Source: Ptychodera flava (lineage: Eukaryota > Hemichordata > Enteropneusta > Ptychoderidae). From it: a stretch of 64,000 nt of DNA. The notes beneath the pieces were generated by a model. That model was not told the origin of the DNA. It did no database searches and saw only the letters and a program-made list of their open reading frames with translations. Of the stretch, positions 22,660 through 37,799 are shown piece after piece. Location: assembly GCF_041260155.1 (NCBI RefSeq), contig NC_091936.1, positions 41,818,963-41,882,962 on the forward strand. The letters are read 5' to 3'. The position numbers and the translations under genes were made by a program. The number at the start of each line of letters is the position of its first letter. The stretch's first letter is position 1.

Positions 22660-25600
22660 TGTTCTCTGAGTAGACATCATTTAATTATCATATTAGGTTT
22701 TTGGACAACATGCCCCTTCCCAAACAAACATTTATTAATTATAAAACCAATTAACTTCAATAATTTGTACATGTATACCTTTAAGATGATAGAGGACTCT
22801 GGTATTACCAGTAATATTCAGTTGACCAACTTTAAAATTCTAAAAGCCATTCATAAGTGGTGCTATACTTGACAAGTGACCTTACCATGATCAAATCTGT
22901 TACAAAAATGATCCCTCAATTGTGTTTTTATGTGCTTGATGTGAATTAACATGGACTTATGCATTTCATTGAAATACCAATTCTCATGATCACTGGTTGT
23001 TCCTCACAGTGTGCTGTCAAATTGAATCATATAAACTGAAGTGTCTTTGATTAATTTTTGTTGATACATCTAACTATTTCATGAGTTTATAAACTACATA
23101 TATGTGGCCTTCAAATCATGCTTCACTCTGTATGCCATGGTACAACTAGTATAACCTTGTCTGTTTTTCAGCTATCTCAGTTTTCTGAGACCAGACACTA
23201 CGGCTCTCACAGACAGGATTTTGAGGAGAATGACACCACTCCTTTTTCTGAAGTATCTATTGATATGTCAATAACTAAACAAAATAACATGTTTTCACTA
23301 CAAAAGAATATGCAAATTCTGCAGTGATTTTTTAAAGTGGCCACCCCTCATGTTTTCCAAGCTTTGGAGAACATTTGATGTGCTTGGAATGTTATGAATT
23401 TCGTTTTAAGACTGAATCACTTGAAGCAAAGTGCCAAATTCACAACATTGCATTGCTTCATGTGTTGGTTTACACACGGTCCCTCTTTTGTGGAGGGACG
23501 GTGGTCCACAGTGCCCTCTCTGGTGCTTTATAGAAATCAAAGCACCTTCTTTTTATCCTTGATTGACAGGCTGCAAAGCAAGCATGGTGAAACCTTTGAC
23601 CAGGTCATCAAAACAATGGCATGCCCTTTGCAAATATGTCAAATTATGCGTGATTTGTATAATTGTGCATAAAGACAAGAAATGCTAAGTTGCTGTGTCA
23701 CAGGTCCTGAAAACAATACCATAGCATAGAAAACAGTCATATTCGAACCTCAAAGCACATTATCATGGTATTCGGTCTGACAAATGTAATATATATAAAA
23801 CACCTAAAATGTGCCAGAAAGTGCCCTTACTTAAGTGGCTGTAAATTTTGTTCACGGTCAGTGCATTGGTTCAAAGCAACAACTCACTGTTACCGTCCTT
23901 CTATTTACTGATGTATCTTTACATGCATCCCGTTTTTATCACATGATTTCATTTTGTATGTAGTATGCGTATTTTAAAACATCTTTCTTTACCAGATGGC
24001 TTATCTGAGTCCATGCACTATGAATACCAGCATTTTCCATATTATCACATTTCATGTCATTTTTATGTTTAGATCTTCAACCCTGAAATAGAGCAGGCAA
24101 AACAATAAATAACAGCCCTTGCACGCAATTCCAATGTTCAGATTTAATGTCCTGTGCTGACATTGTCCTCATGTCACCTACCTATAATATGTGGGCACTG
24201 AAACATGATTGAGGTTGTATTTTCATAACAGTTTGTCTGCGTGATGTGGTTTTCTGTTGCCAAATAATTTATTTAGTTAATTGAGAGGAAAGTAATGGCC
24301 TGTTTTATATGGACATATTACATTAACTGTGTGCCTGTACTTGTTGTTGCCATGCATACTTGTATTGCAAGTAGTGTCAGCTATCGTGTACGGCCAACAT
24401 ATCTCTTCACATTGCATCTTGTTTGTCGATATCACAGAACTTTGTCAGCAGTGGAACCTTCAATTTCCGATTGGCTGAAAGTAGTCATGTGAGCGATCTT
24501 CTCCTCATGCCACAAGCACAGAACAATTTGTGCAAATTTTGAAGCAACTTTGAAATGAAATTACATAATCACCATGTCTATAATATAATTCATTGAAGCA
24601 TGCATACTCCATGCTGCTCAGGTATGCATATGAGGGCTATGCAGTTCTCATTAGTGATCAATTCTTGTTTTGTAACTGAATTTGATTGTACTAATATGCA
24701 AATGTTTAGATAAAGACAATAGACACAGAGATACATGTATATTTTTCATAAAGCTGACTTTGTAATATGTCTGTGTCATGTCACTTCTTGGTAATTTGCA
24801 TACTGTCAGCTATTTGTAGCGATGTAATGGTCTAGGTTTTGGGTTAGAAAATCCACTCAACTTCAGGTTTTCCTTGGCCCAGTATTGAGGTACTTTTCAA
24901 TGGTTAAGCGGTTTTCAAACCCAGTTTGTTCATTGGTACTTTTATCCTGCATTTTCATGAGCTCTACCTGGTCTGTCAGATCACTAGAAAATGGGCAAAT
25001 TGACCAATTCAGGCAAGAATTTGGTGATCCCAAATTTCAGGATTGCTCATACCTCCCCCTCCACACCTAAGATACTATTTCTGGTAATTGATGTGATGTG
25101 ATGTGAGGGAAAGTCTACACCATTGTGTATGATGTGTACACTCATATTTATGATGAAAAACAGCATTTTATAGCTTTGGTAATATCAAATGGTTTCAGGT
25201 TTTTGTGAAAAAAGTTAAACATACTTTCTATACCAGGATTTGTTCAAGTTTATATGTTGAGAATACACACAATGGATGTGCAGTATTATCACTTGCTCAT
25301 TCTGTCCCTGATTACCTGCAAGTCTTTACTGCAAGTACTGAAAGACAGATTCAAAAGATGAATTGCAAAACAGAAAAGGTATATTTTATGATTACAGATA
25401 GCCCTGTTCTTGCAAAGTTTGTTAAAAGATGAAACATTTATGTCAACATGCAGTTGAAATATAAATTTACTGTAAATGTAAAACATTGTAGTAAGTTGGT
25501 TTTTACAAGAATAACAGCATGCATAGAACATTTAGAGTAATATTGCAGTTTTCCTGTTTTAACTTTTTACAAATGAACAGGAATTTGATTGCATTTTTTG

Positions 25601-28035
25601 TATTTATAAGTCAATATTTACAACACTTGGATGACATGTATTTTCTGAAATTGCTTAAATCCAATAATGCAAGTGTGTGTAGCTGAATTTTTTAAATATC
25701 AAATTAATGTATCAATAAATGAGAATGGCTGAATTTGATGGGTGTTTGCATTTCTGTAAAATTTAACTTGTGCAACCATAATCTGTCAGCTTGTTAGGGA
25801 TGCATCATTAGATCCAAAAGGGGGGTGGGGTAGAATACCAATATTCATTTTTTTTTCATATTTAAAACTTTGACAGTTTTTTTACTGTGCAAAACATAAA
25901 TACATTATTTCTAAATTTCCACATTTTTGGCTGACTTTCATTGATATGTTTATTTTCAACATCATCACGGCTGCAAAATTTTATTGAACATTCTTTGCCG
26001 TGCAGAGTTTTCACCCATTCCTGGCCACCCCTCCCAAGATCAAATGGTCAATCCCTTATGCGTCATTGAATTGCAAGGATAAATTTCAGCAAAATGTTTG
26101 TCTTCATGGTGTGAATTGGTCAACACATCAAATTAGCTGAATTGTATTGACATAGTTAATATTTTGTCATTTTTATTTATTTATTTTCTTTTGTCAGTAT
26201 TGTTTGTCAATTTGTTTGCCATTTTGTTATTCAGCCTGAGGCCGCTGTGACTTAGCACAGTAATCATAGCATGGCAAATGAAAGACTGCTTACACACAGA
26301 CCAGAACCACTGATGTATGTACCGGTAGTTTATGATCTTTACTTCAGACAACTCAATGGGCAAATCTCCATGGAGACAAAAACAAGTAGATGGACAGTGG
26401 TGTGATATAAATCTGAAGTGATGTCTTTTTATTGAATACAGCCTCGCCTGTGCCTGAAATAGATGAACTAAAATGAAAAAGTAATGATAATTGTTAAAAA
26501 AACAGTGGGTTATAAAGGATTAAAGTATAATCAGTAATGTAAGCTATTACCAATTCAGTTTTTTCAGAATAGATTGCATGCATACTTTTTTACTTTTATT
26601 CCGTATGTGTTCAATACTTATTTATCTTTCCAATAATGTCAATATTTGTGTAGTCAGAGAAGCAGATTTAAATTTTTTTAACAATGACATGTTTTTCCAT
26701 CATTGCCTGTAACCCCTTCCACTGGGATTTTACATTCCATTCCCAGTAAAGCAGTAGAGACCATGATTTTTACTCTTCTTGCAACAAACTGCCTGTAAAT
26801 AATGTCTTGATAGCATAGAACAGAGACTCCTTCAATTGCTCAATGTTGCAAACATCAGCTGTCTGGATGTTTATGGAAACGAGAAAATCTGGAACACATA
26901 ATACTCCCATCAGTTTCCTGAGCATGTTGCATGGAGATAAAAATTACACCACACTAATTTAGTTGTATTTTTATATGATTTTTACACCACTTGTTACAAA
27001 ATGGCTAGAAACCATGCATAGAAAACAGACATTTACAATTATTTAATGTTGCAAATGACAGCTATCTAGATGTTTTGAATAACTTTATTACACTACTATA
27101 TCGTCTAATACAATATGTGACGGGGAAGGAGAAAAAACTATAATTACCGACAACAACAAAATAAATTTGACAAATTATTATCACATTGCAAATTATTAGA
27201 TGTCTAAACAGCAGGGTGTAATTTTCTCTGAAAATGAAAAACATAGAATTCCCATCAGTTTTCAGAGCATGTTGCACAATGGGAAGTTATAATTAAAAAT
27301 TACATCATACTTTGCATCATACCAACTACCAGTAAGTCACCTTTCTCTATATGGTTGACATGTGTCCCACCGTTTGATTTAGATATTTACAAGGGTCTGG
27401 CACCATCATATAATATGTTGCCATCAAAATTAGGTGGGGAGAATTTTTATATGCATTGACAACAAGATTTAATTGTCATTTTTCAACATGATTGATTGTC
27501 AAGCTACCAGGCTGTATCCAAAGCCTTTCTAAAAGTAAAAAGATTGTATCAATAATTGAACCATTGTCAGTGCATAAACATCAAGTATATTTTTGTCTTC
27601 TTTCTCCCAGGGCAGTGGTTGTCTGTATGTGTTTCTATATTTGGTTTGTTGTGCAAGTCATGAAATATGAAACATTTCATCTTCACTGGCCAAGCTGTAT
27701 TTTTTGTAGCACAGACCTGACCATAAAGAGTCACAGTTATTGTCTAGGTTGGGATAAAAACTTGTAAAAGAGGGCTGTTTGGAAATTATGTCATTGTTTT
27801 ATTGTAAGTATGCAAAATTAAATATTTGTCCTACAATTTTTATTTCATTTTTTGAAAAGACGCGTGCAAGACCAATAAAAATACAACTTGATAGGTGACT
27901 GCCAATATTATGATGAACATAAGTATATATTCACATAATGAATATATCACTGACAAAGTTTCTCTGAATTTCCATCAGCAGTGTCTGATGTTGTGCACAT
28001 GCAATATTTAGTTACAAACCTGTGACTTCAATCAG
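22660..28035. other. Intergenic, no gene seen
   Basis: AT-rich, with only short frames lacking motifs or splice context. It includes a hairpin repeat at about 23478 and a diverged local duplication at 26815-27305. Confidence 0.5.
26815..27305. repeat. Diverged local tandem duplication, second copy interrupted
   Basis: Copy one (about 26815-26930) carries CAATGTTGCAAACATCAGCT then CCCATCAGTTTCCTGAGCAT. Copy two (about 27015-27295) carries TAATGTTGCAAATGACAGCT then CCCATCAGTTTTCAGAGCAT. The halves of copy two are separated by about 150 bp (27075-27222) that copy one lacks. Confidence 0.55.
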
Positions 28036-28041
28036 CCCTAA

Positions 28042-29174
<1,133 letters not shown>

Positions 29175-29875
29175 TAAAGGCTTTGGAAAACAAACATTCT
29201 GATAAATGTTCAGCATGGACTATTAGGAGATGGAGGTGAGAAGATTAAAGTGGTTGGAAATGTTGAATGGAATTGGCAGAGAAGAAAATCCCATGCAGAC
29301 TGCATCATGTGATGTAACATGGCATCCACAAATTGCATCTTTTGAAATAACAACTACCGGTAGTTAAAACCACTGGTAACTAAAATGTAATATTGTACAT
29401 GGACAAACATGGCTGTCGGTCGAAGACAAAAATATATTTTTGGGCCAAATTTGACAGAGAACCATTATATTGTAAATCAAAGGTTTAAATATCTGTGTCA
29501 ACTAACCATAGAGGCCTTGAAAATCCCCATTTATAAATAATTTTCTATATTTGGATCCATGTTCATGACGCAAATCAAGTGCTGATGCAGGTTCAAGGTC
29601 TGGCATGCAAGCCAGACGACACTAAATGTTTGGGTACGTATAGATGGTGCTTTCAATGAGACATATCTGAGTAACTTGTCCAGAATGTTACCCTGGTTGC
29701 CTGACAGTCTTGGCAACTGTTGACTAAAACTGGCTTTTTGTGCATATCACAGGTACTAGAGAAACAAATTAGCCAATATCAGAGTCCCTCTACCTATGGA
29801 GGGACTGTGCCAATATTACAGACATTTGAAATTCAAAATGGCCACCATCCCCTTGTTATCTCTGTGGGGCATAAT

Positions 29876-29945
29876 TAGTCTCGGTTTACCCAGACTGCAG
29901 TGGGGCTCTACTTAGCCCTACTGCAGTCTGGGTAAACCAAGACTA
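29876..29945. mobile_element. 70-bp fold-back transposon with 9-bp target duplication
   Basis: The element is almost wholly two inverted arms: TAGTCTCGGTTTACCCAGAC on the left against TAGTCTTGGTTTACCCAGAC read from the right. It is flanked by GGGCATAAT at 29867-29875 and 29946-29954. A 9-bp duplication suggests a Mutator-like (MULE) origin. It has no coding capacity. Confidence 0.8.
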
Positions 29946-29959
29946 GGGCATAATAAAAT

Positions 29960-32900
29960 TCCCAATTTTCACTAAGTTTGTGAAAAATATCATTTACTTC
30001 ATAAGCTTCAAAATAAGCTCCCACAAGTGGTAGGCTAACAGAATATTGTAAAAGTTTGAGAGTCAGAATATGTCCTCAAGGCCCATTCTACAGATGACAT
30101 ATCACAGTACAATAAATTACCCACAGTTCTCTTTGATTTGTATCTTTGAAGGTTACTTTTCTGATAACTTTTTCAGTTCTGCATATAATCAATAATGTGC
30201 TGCATTAGAATAACTGTTAAATAATATCTAGTAAAAGTACGTTTAGATATTTCAGTTGAAGTTTCCCAATAACCATTAAACAGCCATGAAAGTCATATTC
30301 TGTAGGTACTAAAGTGCTATACTTTTAGGCAGCAAGTTATGACAAACTGAAGGGGTCATTCTCTGTGAAAACGTAGCATGCAAATTTCTTTATTTCCATT
30401 GGAAAAAAAATCAATATCCTTTTTCATAAAACAAGTGCAACTAGTCTCCCTACTTTTCATCACTTTATTCTGTACGGCTGAAGACATAATCAGTGGAAAA
30501 TTTTACAAAAATGCTATCTCCTCTCTCAATCATGCATAATTTTTCAAATAATTTAAAATGAGAATTGAGAAGAATGGTGTCCTTAAACGTATGGTTTCAG
30601 AATTTTTACAACTAGTCTAGGAATTTGTCTACACATGGGAGATATGATAGACTTCAATTCAATGAGGAATCTCCAATGATACAAATCATGATGAATCATG
30701 GGAAATCTACAGTACAGTGTGACAGAGACTTGGGATGAGGTGTGTGTTGCAATGTAATAATGATGCCTTTGTGAAAAGACAACAGACAGACAGAAAAGAC
30801 AACACTAATTTCTGAAGTAGCAAGAGTGATATTTAATCGATCACTACTTTAAAAGGTTACAACAGTCGTCTCAAAAGGAAAATTTCAAAACAAGTTTTGT
30901 TTAAATTCTAATTATCTGCCACAATTAATTTTTGTAGGTTTATGTAGATGCAAGTTTCTAGACAAATGTACAACAAACACCTTTCCAGGACAAAAAAAAG
31001 AAGTGAATCAGCTGAATATCCTGCCAGCAGGTTCATCTGTTACTTAGTTTGCAGAGATTTTTGTTTGTTTGTTCAATATCTGTCAATCTGAATCCCAGCT
31101 GAGAGAAAGGTTGGTGGATAAACACATTAGGTGGTTGATACATCATGGGGACTGGGTGTACATGTATGGAGGAACTCCAACAATCATTTTGCCTTGTCTG
31201 GCGAACCCTTTCACCACCATGGTTTGGTCCTTAGTAATTGTTATCAATGGTGACGGCGGACCTCTTTATAGCGAATGGGGGTGAACAGGTTACACCATAA
31301 AGATGGGGAACGAACCAAATTTTCCTTTAGGAACATTTATTCACAAGTTGCCATGGCATTCGAGTAGCAACCAGCACTACATGAATTACAGGACAACATA
31401 TCGCATTGCCAAAGAGATCACCACCAATGAAATACCAAAACCCTGTGTTATATGTAATTCAGCATAGAAATTATTAGACCTAATCAACATTTGTATTGTT
31501 GTGTACAATTTTCTTCTGCCTTACACAAGTTCAGAAATTTTGTTCTACTGATTAAAGATTAAATTACTGATCTAGATTCTATAGATTTCTGCACTTATCT
31601 TTCACGTATGCATTGCGTTCATATGAGTGTGCATGAATGCCAAATCACATTTTGATCTATTTTTTTCCTGTAACAAATGAAGCATACACTCCACATATAC
31701 ATCTTCAATTAATTTCACTGAGGATGAAAGCAAACATGATTAAGATGAAATTTCCTATACCAGCAAATTCTTTAACACTCCTACCTGTGAGAAATCAGAT
31801 CAAGAACAACTTCAAACCAATGGTTATATTATACCCTACTAAAAAGTTCGTAATTTAGAAAAAGCATTTTTGATACATATACTTCCAGTACAATTACTAC
31901 CAGAAACATTTTAAACATGTTTATTTTTGACAGAAAAATGTTCAGTTTCCACATGTTTGAGTTTACACGATGGGCAGCACAGCAGACTGTGTATGTATTC
32001 AAGTTAATAATTTTAAAGTTGACATTGTTTTGTGTAAATTGCTATATTGCATTTGCTGTTTTTTTTCAAACTTACTGAGAGAGGAGGTGAAACTATCACT
32101 AATGCATTGATTTCTAACAGCTGCTCATTTGCCACACACACCTTCAGCTGCCAACTTCTGATTAAAACTTGTGCGCACATGCCATCTTCATGCATCTCAA
32201 AATTCCAAACAAAAAATGTCACAAATAAATCACAAAGTAAACTTTCCAAAATGACCTAACAATCGATGATAGTACATGGGAAACTTAGATTCTCATGAAA
32301 TTCCCATTGTATTCCAATACCACCACCACTTCACCATAGTCATACAAGGTTTTTTAATACTGGACAGATATTCAGCTTTATCTTCTGAGCACTCAAAACA
32401 TGGTTGCATCCATGTTCATTTATGCAAACCCATTCCAACACATCTAGAACATTTCTGCACCTTTACCAAATGATAATTCAAAAAAGATATGATATGTAAA
32501 TTGTTTCATAATGATATCATATACTAACCAAAAAGGAAAAAGTTGTAACTTGTAAGTGGGTAATTTGGTTGTCTTGGTGCAGTGTATACAAGTAATAACT
32601 AGATTTCTGGCGTTGTCAAACTGTGGCACCAGTTATGCAAAGATGACTGCAACATACAGTTAATTGATAGCACAGCCATCACACAAATAAACTACTGAGA
32701 GATCTTACATAAGACAGCATTGGTCAATTTGGTGAAGTGACTGTTGATAAAATTGAATACCATGTCATGGCACTTTGATAACCAGTATCTGTAAATCGCT
32801 AATTTCCCAATAAAACAAAAAAATGAAATAGAGTAGACAAAAGTAACATCTTTTAAACCCTACACAGAAGGATACCTTATTCTCAGTGGCAAATTCACTA

Positions 32901-33700
32901 CAGCTAGTTACAGTTGATTTGTTACAGTTATTTGTTGCACTTTCATCACTGGTCAAAAGTTTTATTGGCCTGTAAAACTTTCAACCCTCCCCCTCACACA
33001 TGGGTATTAGTGAAAACACTGGGGACATAGGGTTAAATCAGGGATCAGTGATGTAAGGCAATGGTAGGCACATGCACCCACACAACCTGGAAAGTAACAT
33101 TTTCACTGAAATATTGCTATTCTGAGTGTCAAAGCCTAGAAATACTTGGGCATCGGATGATAACAAACAAACAGCCCTTATGACTAAAATACTTGGAGGT
33201 GAATATTTTCTAACTTGAATACCACTGACACAGAAATGTTATAATGAGATATTCCAAAGTGTACACTTCAATCATCTAGTTTTAGATTCTAGATAAATAC
33301 TTCAGAATGAATCTAGCACAAAATTATTGATATCTGAATTTGGCAAATGAATCCCAGTGCAGCGTTACATGTACAACAGTGGAAATAACTATTCTTGAAG
33401 AAAAAATTATTGGGCAAAAATTTATACACATTTATACACAAGTACAACCAAATGATTTTACTATGATTTAACAAGATGTAGCAATCATGATGGTTTCGAT
33501 TTTTTGTTTTCACTTTTCAGTATTTTTACACAGATACTTATACAAGAATGATATCGGAGCACATTCAAAATATTTCTAGCGCTGTGTTCTTACCATATGC
33601 ACTTTTTTGCACAATTTTATGAAATACAGAGTTTAATGGCCTTGCCTAACAAACTGCATTCAATTCAAACGTCTCACATGATTTTTAAACTCAGTTGTTC
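29960..33700. other. Intergenic, no gene seen
   Basis: Short frames only. A copy of the dispersed CCATTGTTATCAATGG-type repeat lies at 31207-31265. Sequence next to 33771 should include the ORMDL 3' UTR. Confidence 0.5.
31207..31265. repeat. Dispersed short palindromic repeat (one of four copies)
   Basis: The consensus runs CCACAATGGTTTGGNCCAAA then CCATTGTTAWCAATGGTGA then TGTGGAC. Copies lie at about 7605-7655, 17980-18045 (reverse), 31207-31265 and 57047-57100. The core CCATTGTTAACAATGG is a palindrome. The family is unknown to me and the repeat is probably MITE-derived. Confidence 0.6.
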
Positions 33701-33770
33701 TCAGTGAAAAAAAAACAAATGAATTCATCGCATGGTTCTCTTCATCATCCATTGTAACATTTATTGTCAT

Positions 33771-36700
33771 TTAATATTCGTTGATGCCCCATATCCTCTT
33801 ACGATGAAAGTACGGCATCTTAGGCAACAACACTGCAAGCAAAGCCACTGCATTGATTGCAAAGTGTCGGCTGTCATATTTTGTGTAGAAACTGGCCAGA
33901 ATAAACCTGCAAACAGACAAAAAATGTAAATACAAATAATAAATAATCTACTCAGGTTAAAATTACCATTAGAATTATCAATATCAATGCTCACACATTA
34001 AATAGATAACAATATTGAGTTTATTTAAATGGAGACAGACAAACAGTATCAGAGCTGGTTAAGAGGTTGCAATGGTTGGTCATATGTTCTCCAGCAAATA
34101 ACTGCCATCTCCACTGGAGATGAAAGATTCCGACGAAGAAGCAGGACATTCTAATTTGTACAAGTGTGTCATTTTGAGTGATGGAAATATGATTCAGGCA
34201 ATTGAAATAGTCAACAATACGATAGCTGCAATGCTGCATAGACCTCATTCAGGAATACGAAAATTTGATCATCATTTCATATCTTTGAAATGATCTGCAA
34301 CAACATGTGGTGGGGAGGACTCAGATTTTGCAAATGTATTCACGTGTGACAGCGATCTGTATAATTATTGTAAAAGTTCGCTGATTAGAAAAGTGTGATG
34401 AGTTTTGACGACTACACTTACAGTATGATTGGTACAAGTGTAAGAAATTTTTTGGTGGCTGTAAATTGCTCTCCGTGGTCCATCTGTTCCCAGTGGGTCA
34501 GGTACCGTGCCTTGCCTTGATCTCCTGTTTCCCAGGGTGAGCCCTTCACATAGTGGAATGCCATATACATAATCTGATTATGGGAATGAACAAAAGAAAT
34601 ATATTGCATCGATGTTATTGTTGGCAAAATTGGCCAGTTCAAAAACAGATATCTACAAATTTTTTGTTGAACATGCTGAAAATTTTGCATAAAAGCACTG
34701 CAGCCAGAAATACAGTACACTAGATATTCATAGAAAATATAACAGTCACAGTGTCCATGACATTGCTTTGTTGTGTCTTTATTTATCATGATAATGCAAC
34801 CCCTGATGTTACATGGATCTGAACTATATTGCCAGAAATTTGACTGGATAATTTGACTAATCCAGCTTACTCAGGCCAGCTGTAGTCTTGTCAGCCCCAC
34901 CCAACCCTCAGAGCTAAAATAATGCCAGGACTTAAATTACATTAAAAGAATTGAAACATGACAGATTTATGTTTTATATTTGGCCAATATTGTACCGCTA
35001 ACTGATATTGCTTCATGATGACCTATTTTCCAAAGATTATCATGGATACACAAACATGTCCACATCCTCCTGGCATGCTAACGTGTCATTTGTTTAGTTT
35101 AACATCCAGGCCAATGCTTATTCCCTGCCATGCAAGATGGGACTCAATATTCTGTCTGCATTCACATCAAAGGACCTGTCAAAATGTCTAATAATTTTGT
35201 TGTGATGTCTCTCAGACATAGTATATGGTTTTTTAGGCATCATGATTAGTTTACAATGAAGCCTTCAGTTTCTCAACTTTCTTTTTCTTTTTCTCAGCAT
35301 TTTGATGATACATTATATTGTATCCATTGTGGACATCTTAGCCTGAATGGAAGTGGTGATGATGATGATATTCATGATCATTAATTAGTAATAGATCAGC
35401 TGAAAATGACCCAAAATGAAATGCAATCATGGTTCCAAACATTGGGTAAATGTAACATAATGGATGCCTGGCAGCCATATTGGATCTTTTTGCAGCACAA
35501 ACTGGCATCATATGTTACAGTGCATTGCCTTTGTACAACATGTGTGTGTACATGCATTGTTACCATAAAAGGCCTAAATTGTCCGTCAGCTTTCTCATAA
35601 TGGAGGAAATATCATCATTAGAATAATTTGGAATGATTCCAAATACAATAAATCCATTCAAACACTTTCAATTATCTTCATGCTAATGAAAACAAAATAA
35701 TCTCTACATTTTTATATTTCCGCGCGATATCTGTTGTCATAGATAGGGACATCTTCCAATAAAATTCTTCTGATAAAAATATACATTCATTGTGGAGTTT
35801 TCAATAGTGGGAATTAAATTCATATGATTATGACTATATGAGGTAATTACAGACACAGTGTACTTAAATATGCACAGTGCAAACATTCACCATGAAGTGC
35901 AATGTAATGATTCAGAATAAAAGCCAAAATACACATTACTTGATGTCTGTATTTACAATGTGAATCTCTCCAGAATAAGGACATAAAATCCAGGGAACTA
36001 TTTATCAATAATCATTCAAAAACTAATAGTTTTACAACACAAAAACATCTCTTTTCACACATTTCAGTGAAAAGAATTGAGCATGTAACATAATTACAAT
36101 AATTTCTTCACACACAATAGCAGGTATTCTATCAACCCTGATAAAACAGACTTTCTGAACAAGACATGATCAAACAGGTAACATACCGTAGTCTCTGTAT
36201 TACAGCATTCTCACAGTCAGAACCAGCTCACAAAACTTCTTATAATAATGACAATTTTGTACACAATGCATTGTTTTGGCACAGCTAATCCTCTGTAATT
36301 CAAAATGTATTTGTTTCATAGAATAAAACTGTGAAAATATTACAGAAACTTTCCAGTTGTTGTTCCTTTCCTTTCACATTACTTGTATAACTCTCAGAGG
36401 TATCATAAAAACAAAGCATTTCCTAATATGAACATGCATTGACTAATATATATTGAAACCTACTTGTCCCTCTACATACTTCTGGGTTTTAGTATTACTG
36501 TGCAAAAAATGTTTTAAAAGTTTTTCATGAAGTGACCTTTTGTTTTCTTTGACACTGACTGATTTTATGTATTTTAAAGGGAACTGTACATTAATCTTCA
36601 GATGCACGCTATACTAACATGCATTATTATTTATTATGTACAATTTATTCGGGAAGGGAGCGTCTCATTTTACAACGCAAAGCTTATGTTTGCCATGTTT

Positions 36701-37767
36701 GAAATCATTTGAAATACCTACATGTTTATAAGTACACAACTTACAGCAATGTTTTATTAAGCAAAAATTCTGAGTTAATAGTTTACAGCCAATCAGGCAT
36801 GTGCAGTCTGATCTAAGAAGATTTATGCCTTATATAGTGTTGTGTATCCCCAAAACATCATGCACTCACGGTTAGCAGTTGGTATCTGTATAGCTACAGC
36901 CCTTTCAAGATTTGAATTAATCATCTTAAACTTATAAATGGCAATAAAGAACAAATTAATGTTAAGCACCAATGTGTCTATCAAAGGTATAACACAGACA
37001 TAAGAATGATAAAGAGTGATGACACTAGAACTCTCTCTATCACTTGCATGGAACATTAACACAGAACATACATGTCTTGATCAGATGAACTCAACATGAA
37101 GTCCACATGTCTATTACATGTAAAGTAAGGTGGCAATCACATGAAAAACAGAGAGATTGGACACACATGTACACATTGTAGCCAACTGTGACATCCCCAT
37201 GTATTGTCAGTATTTTCCCACAAACACAGCAGTGCATGCATTTTCCATTATGTGTAGTGCTAGGTAGACAGTGCTGGATACATATGATACACTGTAAATT
37301 TCTTTATGGCTACACAATCCAATATCACTACTTGTACACTGTAAGCCATGGCACAATGAGGAAACTATTTAATTTGAGGAGGATATACAAAAGGAAATGA
37401 ATCCTAAACTAGAAATTACCTCTTTAGTGGAAAACACATCATTTAAACAATTATTACAATTTTAACATTGTAGGAATTATCATTACTTGAATGGGAGTTA
37501 ATTGTACTCAGAGAATATAAAGGGACCCAGAATAAAATGGCGAAAAACAATGAATAACCCAGGATCGTTTGACCATTATCTAGTTGTACTCACCGTATTG
37601 TGGACGATATTGGTCAGAGTCCATGCCACTGCCACACTAAACCAGGGCACACTCAGGATGATGTAGTGTAAAGCTGCCACAGTCAAGGCATAGGTCAGCC
37701 ATATCCCCCGGCTGTTGAGCCATGTTGTATTGGGATTCAATTCACTATGCGCCACCCCAACATTCAT
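33771..37767 (-). CDS. ORMDL1: ORMDL sphingolipid biosynthesis regulator, complete, three coding exons
   Basis: Exons are 37767-37594, 34573-34422 and 33906-33771. GT-AG introns and compatible phases give exactly 153 aa, the length of human ORMDL1-3. It starts [14 protein letters not shown]. Hydrophobic segments follow at residues about 22-60 and 95-135, with the family's [24 protein letters not shown] and LLPKMPYFH between and after them, ending WGINEY. ORMDL proteins are ER membrane proteins that hold serine palmitoyltransferase in check as ceramide rises. An acceptor (CTTGCAG) 15 nt before the ATG shows that a non-coding leader exon lies upstream, probably at 41967 or beyond. The symbol follows linkage to PMS1; an invertebrate may have one ORMDL equally related to all three human genes. 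Confidence 0.96.
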
Positions 37768-37799
37768 TGCCTCCCCAGATCTGCAAGATCAATCAATCA

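Noticed and set aside
34589-34789. Upstream extension of ORMDL exon 2
   Set aside because: The acceptor at 34574-34575 and the exact match to ORMDL length and sequence place the exon start at 34573.
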